Positions 1-6,235 of a DNA stretch of 22,100 bases are shown here, one piece after another (within the stretch, counting starts at the first letter, position 1; each line of letters begins with the position of its first letter). A program made the translations under genes and the position numbers. The notes below the pieces were generated by a model, which ran no database searches, was not told the origin of the DNA, and worked only from the letters and a program-made list of their open reading frames with translations. Source of the DNA: UBA1672 sp050633325 (GTDB lineage Bacteria; Pseudomonadota; Alphaproteobacteria; Micavibrionales; Micavibrionaceae); NCBI GenBank assembly GCA_050633325.1, contig JBOEGH010000022.1, positions 1 to 22,100 on the forward strand, given 5' to 3'.

Positions 1-1
1 C

Positions 2-718
2 ACCAGCCGCCACTTTGTCCATTATAACTTGATTAGGTGCTGTTTTTTTCCACGATCTCATTACATTTTCATCAAAGGGTAAGTCCATAGTAGTAATAAT
101 CAATCCCGTTTCATCAGGAATATTTTTTAAGTCTTCCATTGTAAGACTGACTGTTCTTGCTGGGGTATGAACAGAAATAAAATCACTGTTCAACAGATCC
201 ACTTTAGATACATATGGAACATTTTCACGCGAACTCTTAGTTAATTCTTCTGATGGTGTATAATAACAAAGTTTTACGCCCAATGATTTTAATGGCTCAA
301 CGATTAATTTTGGAACATTTCCAAATCCTAAAAACCCTACAGTTTTACCGGACAACTCTTTCCCACGTTTACGTGATGCACTCAAAAGTTGCTGCAATAC
401 AAATTCAGCAGTAGCTTGATCCCCATACCCTTCTATAGAACCAACAGAAATATTCTTCTCCGCAATATATTCTAAATCAATATTGCTTGTTGATGTTGCG
501 CGCGTCGCCATATAAGAAAGCTTAGGAAAACGTACAAGATGTTCTTTATCCAATGCATCTTTCCAACTACATACCAAAGCATCAACATTATCGCTGCCAC
601 TAGTACTTCCTGCAGCTATTATTTCAATAGGTTCACGTGAATATTTTTGAATATTAGTAAAGAACTCTTCATTATATCCAAAATCAATTATTGCTATCTT
701 ATTAAACTTCGGGGTCAT
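2..718 (-). CDS. 2-hydroxyacid dehydrogenase-like protein, 3' end outside window
   Basis: The reading frame runs open from an ATG at 718 down to the window edge (239 codons, no stop seen), so the protein is truncated by the window, not broken. Residues 124-160 look like the start of the Rossmann NAD(P)-binding domain of D-2-hydroxyacid dehydrogenases (GKTVGFLGFGN). The preceding part, roughly 1-110, would be the first half of the substrate-binding domain. Two things are odd. The third glycine of the GxGxxG motif is Pro136. At the place where the family carries its catalytic Arg (usually TARG), I read ITTMD around 208-212, so that Arg seems absent. The beta-2 end (CYYTPS) also lacks the usual NAD-selective Asp. 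The ATG lies 17 bases inside the end of the upstream VOC gene, so the two are translationally coupled. The fold is fairly sure. Activity as a true dehydrogenase is doubtful and the substrate is unknown. Confidence 0.75.
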   Translation of the reverse strand, partial: MTPKFNKIAIIDFGYNEEFFTNIQKYSREPIEIIAAGSTSGSDNVDALVCSWKDALDKEHLVRFPKLSYMATRATSTSNIDLEYIAEKNISVGSIEGYGDQATAEFVLQQLLSASRKRGKELSGKTVGFLGFGNVPKLIVEPLKSLGVKLCYYTPSEELTKSSRENVPYVSKVDLLNSDFISVHTPARTVSLTMEDLKNIPDETGLIITTMDLPFDENVMRSWKKTAPNQVIMDKVAAG

Positions 719-1994
719 TGCTTACTTCTGGCTTAGGTTCGAGACGAGGAGCAGGACATATAACCTCAATTTCCAGACCATTAGGGTCTGTAAAATAAAT
801 ACCTGCCGCACCATCATCTTCATTAATAATATCAGTACACAATATATCAACGGGCTTTCCAATTAAATCATATGCCTCTCTGTTGGAAGCATAAAGTTCC
901 ATCCATTTTTCACGGAGCTTTATAATGTCATCACGACATGCAACAGTGATGCACATATGTTGAAATTCAGCAGACTCAGTTGGCGTATTTAGCGGATTAA
1001 CTCCGCCTTTGCGATCAAATATATGCCACAATGTCTCCCCAGCTTTAATTTCAGCCAAAGTATCAATATTTGGCAAACGAGAGAGAGTCGTGTCAGAAAA
1101 GCCGCCTTGCATTCTCCAAGTTTCTTGCGCACCAAACATTTTCTGAAACCAATCAACTGTCTCATCAACATTTTGCACCTGACATGCAAAATGATTAAAT
1201 TCTAGCCGCGGGCAAGCAACCATTTTACTCGATTCTTTTGCAGAATCTAATGCATTATACAAAACTCCCATCAAACTATCAGGACTATGATTTTGAAAAT
1301 ACCGGTCTTCCTCTAAACCATTAATTTCCAAATCCTGCTCTATCAATATTAAGCGATCCTCTAGCTGAGAGAGAATATGGCGCTCACCGTCTTTTGTACG
1401 CTGTATAAGAAAAAACATATCAAAATATGGGTCAACAAGCGCATAATTCTCTCGCTTTGTGCCCTGAGTTTGTCTTAGAGACGATTCTACTTGCATTTTT
1501 TCAGCTGTTTTTTGATGTAAATTCCAGAACTCTTGAACTACTTCCTTTACCTTGGGAAAACTCTGTTTCATCGGCATTATTACTTCACGAAATTTTCGTG
1601 CTTCTTTCCACCAATGTGCTGAAAAACTAGGATTATGTTGCGACATTTGCGTTCTTAGATCACTATTATATTCATCCGCATTAACACTAGCAGTATATTG
1701 AAACAATGCGTTTGTAGCTCTCAAATAAGAGGACACCCTTTCATCCAATTCCTCTGTATTTACACTTTTGTTTGCAGAAACAATATCCCTAATAGCAAAT
1801 GCATATAATAACGCAGAAACTTGATGCCCTAATTTCCACCGGAAATCATAAACATCCTTACTATGCTCAACAGAAGCAGCCTCCAAGTAATGCTCCATAT
1901 CTTGAGTTCTCACCTCTAATGGTTTCGAACTTTCTTGGATATTAGCACCATAAATGTCAGAAGGGTCTGGAAGTTTTAAGATTGGTAGAAACAT
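702..1994 (-). CDS. Two-part protein: unrecognised helical N-terminal region plus C-terminal VOC (glyoxalase-fold) domain
   Basis: The protein has 430 residues, about three times the length of a single-domain VOC protein. Residues about 265-415 form the VOC domain: FNHFACQV at the start (His268), HMCITV (His346) and DPNGLEIEV near the end (Glu410) match the usual His/His/Glu metal-binding positions of the glyoxalase/dioxygenase superfamily. Residues 1-260 are rich in predicted helices and in Trp, His and Tyr. I do not recognise them with confidence. A remote relationship to the helical indoleamine-dioxygenase/PrnB-like fold crossed my mind, but I cannot support it from sequence alone. The gene sits 22 bases after dapA and overlaps the next gene by 17, so all three probably act in one pathway. 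The ATG at 1994 has only a weak ribosome site. The metal-dependent enzyme class is likely, and the reaction is unknown. Confidence 0.8.
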   Translation of the reverse strand: MFLPILKLPDPSDIYGANIQESSKPLEVRTQDMEHYLEAASVEHSKDVYDFRWKLGHQVSALLYAFAIRDIVSANKSVNTEELDERVSSYLRATNALFQYTASVNADEYNSDLRTQMSQHNPSFSAHWWKEARKFREVIMPMKQSFPKVKEVVQEFWNLHQKTAEKMQVESSLRQTQGTKRENYALVDPYFDMFFLIQRTKDGERHILSQLEDRLILIEQDLEINGLEEDRYFQNHSPDSLMGVLYNALDSAKESSKMVACPRLEFNHFACQVQNVDETVDWFQKMFGAQETWRMQGGFSDTTLSRLPNIDTLAEIKAGETLWHIFDRKGGVNPLNTPTESAEFQHMCITVACRDDIIKLREKWMELYASNREAYDLIGKPVDILCTDIINEDDGAAGIYFTDPNGLEIEVICPAPRLEPKPEVSNDPEV

Positions 1995-2016
1995 TACTTT
2001 ATACTCAGCTTAGTAG

Positions 2017-2907
2017 TTACAAATCATTTTTAAAATCATCCCAAGTTTGAATAAGTTTTTGCTCATTCTCAGGATACAAATCAGTCAATGGTAGTCTAAA
2101 GACTTGTTTACAACGCCCAGTATGCGCCATTAATGTTTTTATCGGCATGGGGTTTGTTTCAATAAATAAATCCGATAATAAAGCCGCATATTTCTCTTGC
2201 AGGCGTGCTGCTTGATCCCAGTCTTTAGTTAACCCAGCATCAACCATTTCCTTCATTTCGCGTGGAATAATATTTGACGCTACCGCAATAACACCATCAC
2301 CACCCATTTGCATTAATTTGATAGTTTCATCATCATTACCACTCAAAACAGAAAAGCTATCATCAGTGTTCTCGATTATTTTCTTGGTTTGAGCGTGATC
2401 ACCTGAAGCCTCTTTAACACCAACAATCATGGGGTGTTTAGATAACTCCATAACAGTTTCAAAATCAATGTTAACACCTGTACGCCCAGGAATATTATAT
2501 AGGATTACAGGAATATCAATAGAATCTGCGATTGATTTAAAATGTGCTAAGAGTCCCTTTTGTGAAGGTTTATTATAATAAGGTGTTATTACCAAAACAC
2601 CATCTGCACCATCTTCTTGTGCATGCTGTGAATATTGAACTGCTTCAGCGGTAGAGTTAGATCCAGTACCAGCAATAACTGTTGTTCTTCCATCAACTAT
2701 ATCAATAACACTTTTAACTACTATACGATGCTCTTCAGGGGTTAATGTCGCAGACTCGCCCGTCGAACCCACAGCAACTATTCCATCAACATTACTTTCT
2801 ACTTGCTCTTCTACAATTTCAGTTAGAGCATTATGATCGATCTCTTGGTCACCTTCATTAAAAGGCGTGATAATGGCCGTATATAGCCCTTTAAATTGTT
2901 TTTGCAT
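2017..2907 (-). CDS. dapA: DapA-family class I aldolase (4-hydroxy-tetrahydrodipicolinate synthase-like)
   Basis: The 296-aa length is typical of DHDPS, which condenses pyruvate with aspartate semialdehyde in lysine and diaminopimelate synthesis. Family landmarks are in order: GSTGESATL at 47-55, PYYNKPSQKG at 109-118, ILYNIPGRTG at 135-144 and VGVKEASGD at 162-170. By alignment with the E. coli enzyme, Lys165 is the Schiff-base lysine, Tyr137 and Tyr111 are the catalytic tyrosines and Arg142 binds substrate. The E. coli Thr44 position is Ser48, a conservative change in the proton relay. The ATG at 2907 follows AAGGA on the minus strand. It is first in an operon with a VOC protein and a dehydrogenase-like protein, not with lysine genes. 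It could therefore be a DapA paralogue (N-acetylneuraminate lyase or hydratase-aldolase type) with another substrate, although the residues fit DHDPS well. The family is certain and the exact reaction moderately so. Confidence 0.9.
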   Translation of the reverse strand: MQKQFKGLYTAIITPFNEGDQEIDHNALTEIVEEQVESNVDGIVAVGSTGESATLTPEEHRIVVKSVIDIVDGRTTVIAGTGSNSTAEAVQYSQHAQEDGADGVLVITPYYNKPSQKGLLAHFKSIADSIDIPVILYNIPGRTGVNIDFETVMELSKHPMIVGVKEASGDHAQTKKIIENTDDSFSVLSGNDDETIKLMQMGGDGVIAVASNIIPREMKEMVDAGLTKDWDQAARLQEKYAALLSDLFIETNPMPIKTLMAHTGRCKQVFRLPLTDLYPENEQKLIQTWDDFKNDL

Positions 2908-2980
2908 AAATATAAATCCTTCTCTGAACTAAAACGCTGTCAATTAATATAGTTAGCATAAGATGACAATGGTTTTATCT

Positions 2981-2996
2981 ATCATTTAAAAATGAT
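2981..2996. promoter_or_regulatory. Palindrome upstream of the dapA-like gene, possible operator
   Basis: Seven-base arms ATCATTT and AAATGAT are separated by two bases, giving a perfect inverted repeat in the 104-base gap between the XRE regulator gene and the dapA-like gene. It lies about 75 bases upstream of the dapA start. It shares outer TCAT/ATGA half-sites with the palindrome at 3599-3610 on the other side of the regulator gene. A regulator binding site is an inference, because AT-rich palindromes also arise by chance. Confidence 0.35.
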
Positions 2997-3011
2997 TTTA
3001 AGCCCCTCTAA

Positions 3012-3362
3012 TTATCTAACTTGCTTAATCACGGATGCGAACGCCTCAATGGCTGGTAAATGTCTCTCATCTGTCCCCTGAAAGACGCCTTTAATTCTTG
3101 TCAAAAAGGGTTCATCTTCGTTATGCGACCTATCATCTGGATAAAAGGTATCCGCTGACACACCAAAATACCGGGCAAAAACATACAATTTGCTTGCGCT
3201 CACACGATTTTGGCCACTTTCATATTTTTGAATTTGCTGATAACTCACTCCTGCAATATGAGCAAGCTGTTCCTGCGACAAACCAGCTGCAATTCTTAGT
3301 TGCCCTAATCGCTTTCCGACATGGTAATCAATTTCATTTATTCTATTAACCTGCTTTTTCAT
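3012..3362 (-). CDS. XRE-family (Cro/CI-type HTH) transcriptional regulator
   Basis: This is a 116-aa DNA-binding protein. Residues about 16-71 form a canonical helix-turn-helix domain: LGQLRIAAGLSQEQLAHIAGVS followed, after a short gap, by QIQKYESGQNRVSASKLYVFARYF. The C-terminal 40 residues are short and unassigned. Single-domain regulators of this form are common in alphaproteobacteria, including on mobile elements. It is encoded just upstream of the cargo operon on the same strand, with a 104-base gap holding a palindrome. It is divergent from a strong promoter (3379-3406) that would drive the structured RNA at 3415-3570. Control of either or both is the natural hypothesis, and autoregulation is common in the family. 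The ATG at 3362 has only a weak AGAG upstream. Confidence 0.9.
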   Translation of the reverse strand: MKKQVNRINEIDYHVGKRLGQLRIAAGLSQEQLAHIAGVSYQQIQKYESGQNRVSASKLYVFARYFGVSADTFYPDDRSHNEDEPFLTRIKGVFQGTDERHLPAIEAFASVIKQVR

Positions 3363-3378
3363 CTAACAATCTCTAAAA

Positions 3379-3406
3379 TTGACATAATCAAAAATATCTG
3401 TAGAAT
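3379..3406 (+). promoter_or_regulatory. Sigma-70-type promoter for the structured RNA
   Basis: A perfect -35 hexamer TTGACA (3379-3384) is followed after 16 bases by TAGAAT (3401-3406), a five-of-six match to the -10 consensus. The expected start, about 7 bases downstream near 3412-3415, falls at the 5' edge of the predicted RNA structure. The stretch TTGACATAATCAA, covering the -35, has short inverted ends (TTGA/TCAA), which could be an operator for the divergent XRE regulator. Confidence 0.6.
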
Positions 3407-3414
3407 AACTAATC

Positions 3415-3570
3415 ACCAACATGGGGATACAAGCTCCCCGCTCGGGAAACCGCCCCGATTGCCATTTAAGTGTGTGGGAAAGCAATCGAAGCGGCCGAGG
3501 CTGCCTCTAACTTGTGCTGTGGGAGCGCATCTTGTTAGAGATTACCGTGGGGGGTATCCGTCCTTGGAAA
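3415..3570 (+). ncRNA. Candidate structured non-coding RNA with a three-way junction, family unrecognised
   Basis: A GC-rich block stands out in very AT-rich surroundings and folds by hand into a closed structure. P1 pairs 3425-3430 with 3554-3559 (GGATAC/GTATCC) and, after a five-base bulge, CCCC 3436-3439 with GGGG 3550-3553. An outer CCAA/TTGG pairing joins 3416-3419 to 3564-3567. P2 stacks CTCGG/CCGAG (3441-3445, 3495-3499), a GAAA bulge, CCGC/GCGG (3450-3453, 3491-3494), a 2x2 loop and CGATTGC/GCAATCG (3456-3462, 3482-3488). P3 pairs CTCTAAC with GTTAGAG (3505-3511, 3534-3540) and has an inner six-pair hairpin at 3513-3529 with a GTGGG loop. The promoter at 3379-3406 places its start at the 5' end. 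I compared it mentally with tmRNA, 6S, SRP RNA, RNase P RNA and common riboswitches and saw no signature. It could be a free-standing RNA or a long leader of the gene at 3832. No clear terminator follows. Confidence 0.6.
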
Positions 3571-3598
3571 AAATCTGAAAGCTAATTTCTAAAGTTAT

Positions 3599-3610
3599 TC
3601 ATAATTATGA
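3599..3610. promoter_or_regulatory. Perfect 12-base palindrome, possible operator
   Basis: TCATAATTATGA is exactly self-complementary. Its outer TCAT/ATGA halves recur in the palindrome at 2981-2996, with a wider spacer. Both flank the XRE regulator gene and the RNA candidate. Binding by that regulator is only an inference. Confidence 0.3.
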
Positions 3611-3639
3611 TTTCCCCTAAATCTTTTTACAGTTACTAT

Positions 3640-3698
3640 ACACACATCGCACGATTAAGTTTGTTTTACGTAACTCCACAACCTTGCGATGATTGTGT
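3640..3698. repeat. Inverted repeat, possible hairpin upstream of the HTH gene
   Basis: Twelve pairs can form: ACACA with TGTGT (3640-3644, 3694-3698) and CATCGCA with TGCGATG (3645-3651, 3685-3691), with bases 3692-3693 bulged. The 33-base loop is long for a terminator, and no T-run follows directly. It may be a protein-binding site or a leader-RNA structure. Confidence 0.4.
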
Positions 3699-3831
3699 TA
3701 TACATAAAGAAAAAATAGATGTCAACATTTCTTGTTATTTTTTAAACTTTTTCTTTATTTTTTTTAAAAAATGAGGCATATTGCATTAATAATTACTTTT
3801 TATGCAAAATATATGCAGTCAGGGGACTAAA

Positions 3832-4494
3832 ATGACGGTGACAATAGAACAAATTAGAATGGCTCTTGGCGCCCTAGACTGGACACTGGATGATTGGTCA
3901 AAGAAAACGGATTTATCTACGGTCGGTTTATCCAACATCCGTAACGGTATCAGCCAACCACAAAAAAAGACTATGGACACAATTATTCGTGTTTTTGAAG
4001 AAAACGGGATTGAGTTTATTCATGATGGGGTTCGACGCAAACCAGAAATCTTCGATATTCTGAGTGGTCGTGAAGGACTGCAACAATTTTTTAACGGAGT
4101 TCATGACTATGCGGACAAAAACGGCGGCACAATTATGATGTTTGGCATTGACGAAACGACTTTTATAGACTCTATTACGCCAAAATTTTCACAAGACTAC
4201 CTTAAGCGGATGACTGACGTTTCCAAGAAACGCGGAGACCTTGAAGTTCTATCTATCGTTTGCGAAGGAGATACAAACTTCTGTGCCGCAGAATATAATG
4301 AATACCGATGGGTGCCAAAAGAAGTTTTCCAAGCCGTCCCATTCTATATTTATGGAGAAACGCTTGCGATCATGGATTTTGATACCACACCAGGACCAAC
4401 GATTGTTTTGTTAAAATCACGAGCAATCACGAATGCTTATCGCAAACAATTTCGAGCCTTTTGGGATATGGCGCGGCCAGTACCAATAAAGTAA
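3832..4494 (+). CDS. HTH DNA-binding protein with TrmB-like C-terminal domain
   Basis: I chose the ATG at 3832 because AGGGG lies seven bases before it and the HTH begins at once. An in-frame ATG at 3802 has no such site. The product is 220 aa. Residues about 5-60 (ALGALDWTLDDWSKKTDLS, then LSNIRNGISQP) form an XRE-like helix-turn-helix. The remainder is an alpha/beta region ending in FYIYGETLAIMDFD and ITNAYRKQFRAFWDMARPV. This resembles the end of the effector domain of TrmB-type regulators, where YGD-KVAI and an Ala-Tyr-Arg-Phe-Trp helix recur. The resemblance is my reading and not a tested alignment. The gene is followed after 24 bases by a formyltransferase gene on the same strand, so it may control or share function with it. 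Confidence is good for a regulator and low for the ligand. Confidence 0.75.
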   Translation: MTVTIEQIRMALGALDWTLDDWSKKTDLSTVGLSNIRNGISQPQKKTMDTIIRVFEENGIEFIHDGVRRKPEIFDILSGREGLQQFFNGVHDYADKNGGTIMMFGIDETTFIDSITPKFSQDYLKRMTDVSKKRGDLEVLSIVCEGDTNFCAAEYNEYRWVPKEVFQAVPFYIYGETLAIMDFDTTPGPTIVLLKSRAITNAYRKQFRAFWDMARPVPIK

Positions 4495-4518
4495 ATAAAA
4501 AAAGAATGAAACGTTATT

Positions 4519-5145
4519 ATGCCTTATAAAAAAAACATAACGAATAAAATTCATCCTTGCGATGTTCTCTACATCTCGGAAAATTCTGCGTGGGGTGAAA
4601 TTGGCTACGAAGCCGTATGCGCACTTTTTGATGACGTAACACCTATACTTTGGTCTCCGGGAATGCCCAAACCTGATATTGATGATTGGCATGGTGACTG
4701 GGTTATATCCTTCAAATCTGACCTTATTCTTCCTGTATCTGTTATAGAGGAAGCCCAAAAGGGAGCCCTCAATTTTCATCCTGCTCCTCCCCAATATCGT
4801 GGAATAGGCGGATATTGGTGGGCTCTGCATAATAACGACGATATTTTTGGTGTAACTGTTCATCATATGAATGAACGTATTGACCATGGTGACATCATAA
4901 AAGTAGATTATTTCCCGATTTTACAAGATCGAACTGAAGAAAGCTTAAAGCAAAAAGCCGCCTATTTTTCACTCAATCTTTTGAACACGATTTTGCGCGA
5001 TATTATTGACGGAAAGAGCCTTTATCCTTGTGGTGCACAGTGGGGTTCTCATCTTTATACTCAAAAAGAGCTTAAAGAAGCTAAAGCACGCATAGCATCA
5101 AAGGCAATGATAGAAGAAAAGCTTGTTACTCAAATAGCTTCCTAA
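4519..5145 (+). CDS. Formyltransferase-fold enzyme (Fmt/PurN/sugar N-formyltransferase superfamily)
   Basis: The 208-aa protein carries the core of the 10-formyl-tetrahydrofolate-dependent transferases. NFHPAPPQYRG at 85-95 is followed by GVTVHHMNERIDHGDII at 111-127. By comparison with E. coli methionyl-tRNA formyltransferase, Asn85, His87 and Asp122 are the catalytic triad, and the spacing matches to within one residue. It is much shorter than Fmt (about 310 aa) and lacks the tRNA-binding C-terminal domain. A glycinamide- or amino-sugar-type N-formyltransferase is therefore more likely than a second Fmt. The first 80 residues have lost recognisable folate-loop landmarks. The ATG at 4519 has no strong ribosome site. 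It sits 24 bases after the TrmB-like regulator gene and meets the virB1 gene tail to tail with a 4-base overlap. The superfamily is well supported, the substrate is not. Confidence 0.85.
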   Translation: MPYKKNITNKIHPCDVLYISENSAWGEIGYEAVCALFDDVTPILWSPGMPKPDIDDWHGDWVISFKSDLILPVSVIEEAQKGALNFHPAPPQYRGIGGYWWALHNNDDIFGVTVHHMNERIDHGDIIKVDYFPILQDRTEESLKQKAAYFSLNLLNTILRDIIDGKSLYPCGAQWGSHLYTQKELKEAKARIASKAMIEEKLVTQIAS

Positions 5146-5690
5146 TTACCAAGCACAAATTCAATTTTATGGACATAATTCTGCGTTTCTTTATATGGCG
5201 GAATACCGTTATATTTATTAACCGCCCCTGGCCCGGCATTATAAGCAGCAAGTGCAAGCTGCCGATCTCCGTCAAATTCATTGAGCAGCCCTTTAAGATA
5301 TTTCACACCACCATCAATATTTTGCCTCGGATCATAAGCATTACGCACGCCTAACTCTTTGGCTGTTCCGGGCATAAGTTGCATCAATCCCATAGCCCCC
5401 TTATGCGATGTTGCAGCAGGATTAAAACCTGATTCAGCTAAAATAACAGCTTCTATCAACCGTGTTTCTACACCATATTTTTCTGCCGCAGCATTTATAT
5501 AGCTTTGAAATTGCTCTTTGTCGTCCTTAGAAATATTAGGCACATACACAGTTGAATGAACACGATGCCTGTAATCATGCGCGACATGAGACACTACGCG
5601 GCCATCTTTTTTAAACTCAAAAACATCTGCCTGCGTCTCAAAACTCAGTAAAGATAACGCGCAGCATATAGTACAAAACCTCAGAATCAT
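5142..5690 (-). CDS. virB1: VirB1-type lytic transglycosylase
   Basis: This exported muramidase opens peptidoglycan for assembly of the type IV secretion channel. The 182-aa protein begins with a signal peptide (hydrophobic to about residue 18, possible cleavage after QA near 21). The SLT domain spans about 65-175. Glu86 in ILAESGFNP is the catalytic acid, GLMQLMPGTA at 101-110 and AAYNAGPGAV at 148-157 are the other two family motifs. The N-terminal stretch 22-60 is variable linker. The ATG at 5690 has AGGA just upstream. It lies 6 bases after the stop of the TrbM-like gene and shares that operon, divergent from virB2. The SLT family is certain, and the VirB1 role follows from the neighbours. 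Confidence 0.92.
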   Translation of the reverse strand: MILRFCTICCALSLLSFETQADVFEFKKDGRVVSHVAHDYRHRVHSTVYVPNISKDDKEQFQSYINAAAEKYGVETRLIEAVILAESGFNPAATSHKGAMGLMQLMPGTAKELGVRNAYDPRQNIDGGVKYLKGLLNEFDGDRQLALAAYNAGPGAVNKYNGIPPYKETQNYVHKIEFVLGN

Positions 5691-5696
5691 TTCATC

Positions 5697-6179
5697 CTAC
5701 TGATAAAAGAATTTACCCAGATAATCACCATCTACCCACATTTCTACAAAATACGGCTTAGGACGTTTAACGGCTTTGTAATAACAACGATCATCATTAT
5801 ATTCTATTTGCACATCGGTCTGATGATTACAAAATTGATGCACATTATGACTAATACAGCGCGAACGATCTCCACTATCACCGTCGATATTGATTTCGAG
5901 TTTGAAACCTTCTTTACATGGTTCGTAAGGTTCATAACCCATTCTATAATCTCCACTTCCTCCTACTGAACAAGAACCGAATGATGGTAAAGGCGGCTTT
6001 CTTTTTTTTATACGCTTAATCATGGCACTATGCGCTGCGCCGCATCCTTGCGGAAATCCACCCGGCAAACAAAGCCAGATAGCACACTCATCTTGTGATG
6101 CGGCAAAAACAGGATATGGCGTAAAAACAACCATTCCCAGAAATGCAAAAGCCGATAAAACACATGCCATAAATTTCAT
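5697..6179 (-). CDS. Exported cysteine-rich conjugation protein, TrbM/KikA/MpfK-like
   Basis: I chose the ATG at 6179 because CGGAG lies eight bases upstream. A GTG at 6185 would be only two bases from it. The product is about 160 aa with a signal peptide ending near YPVFAA. The mature part is rich in cysteine and has a block CAIWLCLPGGFPQGC close to its start, then basic KRIKKRKPPLPSFGSC. This pattern matches the TrbM/KikA/MpfK family of periplasmic transfer proteins as I remember it. The cysteines suggest disulfide bonds in the periplasm. Proteins of this group are needed for efficient transfer in some plasmids, but their molecular role is poorly known. It is first in a two-gene operon with the VirB1 transglycosylase. 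Confidence 0.65.
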   Translation of the reverse strand: MKFMACVLSAFAFLGMVVFTPYPVFAASQDECAIWLCLPGGFPQGCGAAHSAMIKRIKKRKPPLPSFGSCSVGGSGDYRMGYEPYEPCKEGFKLEINIDGDSGDRSRCISHNVHQFCNHQTDVQIEYNDDRCYYKAVKRPKPYFVEMWVDGDYLGKFFYQ

Positions 6180-6194
6180 AATCACAACTCCGTG

Positions 6195-6235
6195 AAAATT
6201 CGAGAGATATATTTACTCGTATAATCACGAATTTT
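6195..6235. promoter_or_regulatory. Inverted repeat between the divergent virB1 and virB2 operons, possible operator
   Basis: AAAATTCGAGA (6195-6205) is the reverse complement of TCACGAATTTT (6225-6235) with one mismatch, centred near 6215. It sits where both divergent transcripts are expected to begin, which suits a shared regulator. A few bases on are the palindrome GCATATATGC (6256-6265) and two direct copies of ATGCTAC (6262-6268, 6283-6289) spaced exactly 21 bases apart. Confidence 0.4.

Larger units (their letters stand above)
3571..3831. other. Intergenic AT-rich region with a palindrome and a long hairpin
   Basis: No gene is visible. The stretch holds a perfect 12-base palindrome (TCATAATTATGA, 3599-3610) and an inverted repeat at 3640-3698. 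In the latter, CATCGCA at 3645-3651 pairs with TGCGATG at 3685-3691, and flanking ACACA pairs with TGTGT after a two-base bulge; the loop of 33 bases contains the palindrome TTACGTAA (3666-3673). A T-rich tract runs over about 3729-3771. I do not see a convincing promoter of its own for the gene at 3832. Confidence 0.5.

Noticed and set aside
3415..3570. Partial tRNA or attachment-site remnant
   Set aside because: There is no T-loop GTTCGA-type motif or CCA end, and no integrase gene or second copy of the sequence in the window.
3321..3578. Plus-strand open frame of 85 codons across the XRE gene start and the structured block
   Set aside because: It is antisense to the regulator gene, has no good ribosome site, and its second half is the GC-rich RNA-like block whose base pairing explains it better.
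3640..3771. Intrinsic terminator for the structured RNA (hairpin followed by a T-rich tract)
   Set aside because: The loop is 33 bases and the T-rich tract begins about 30 bases after the stem, not adjacent to it.
3802..3831. Longer start for the HTH gene at the ATG at 3802
   Set aside because: No ribosome site precedes it, while AGGGG is ideally placed for the ATG at 3832, after which the HTH begins.
4417..4887. Minus-strand frame of 156 codons
   Set aside because: It lies opposite the formyltransferase gene, which has clear catalytic motifs, and its translation is low-complexity basic and hydrophobic without family features.
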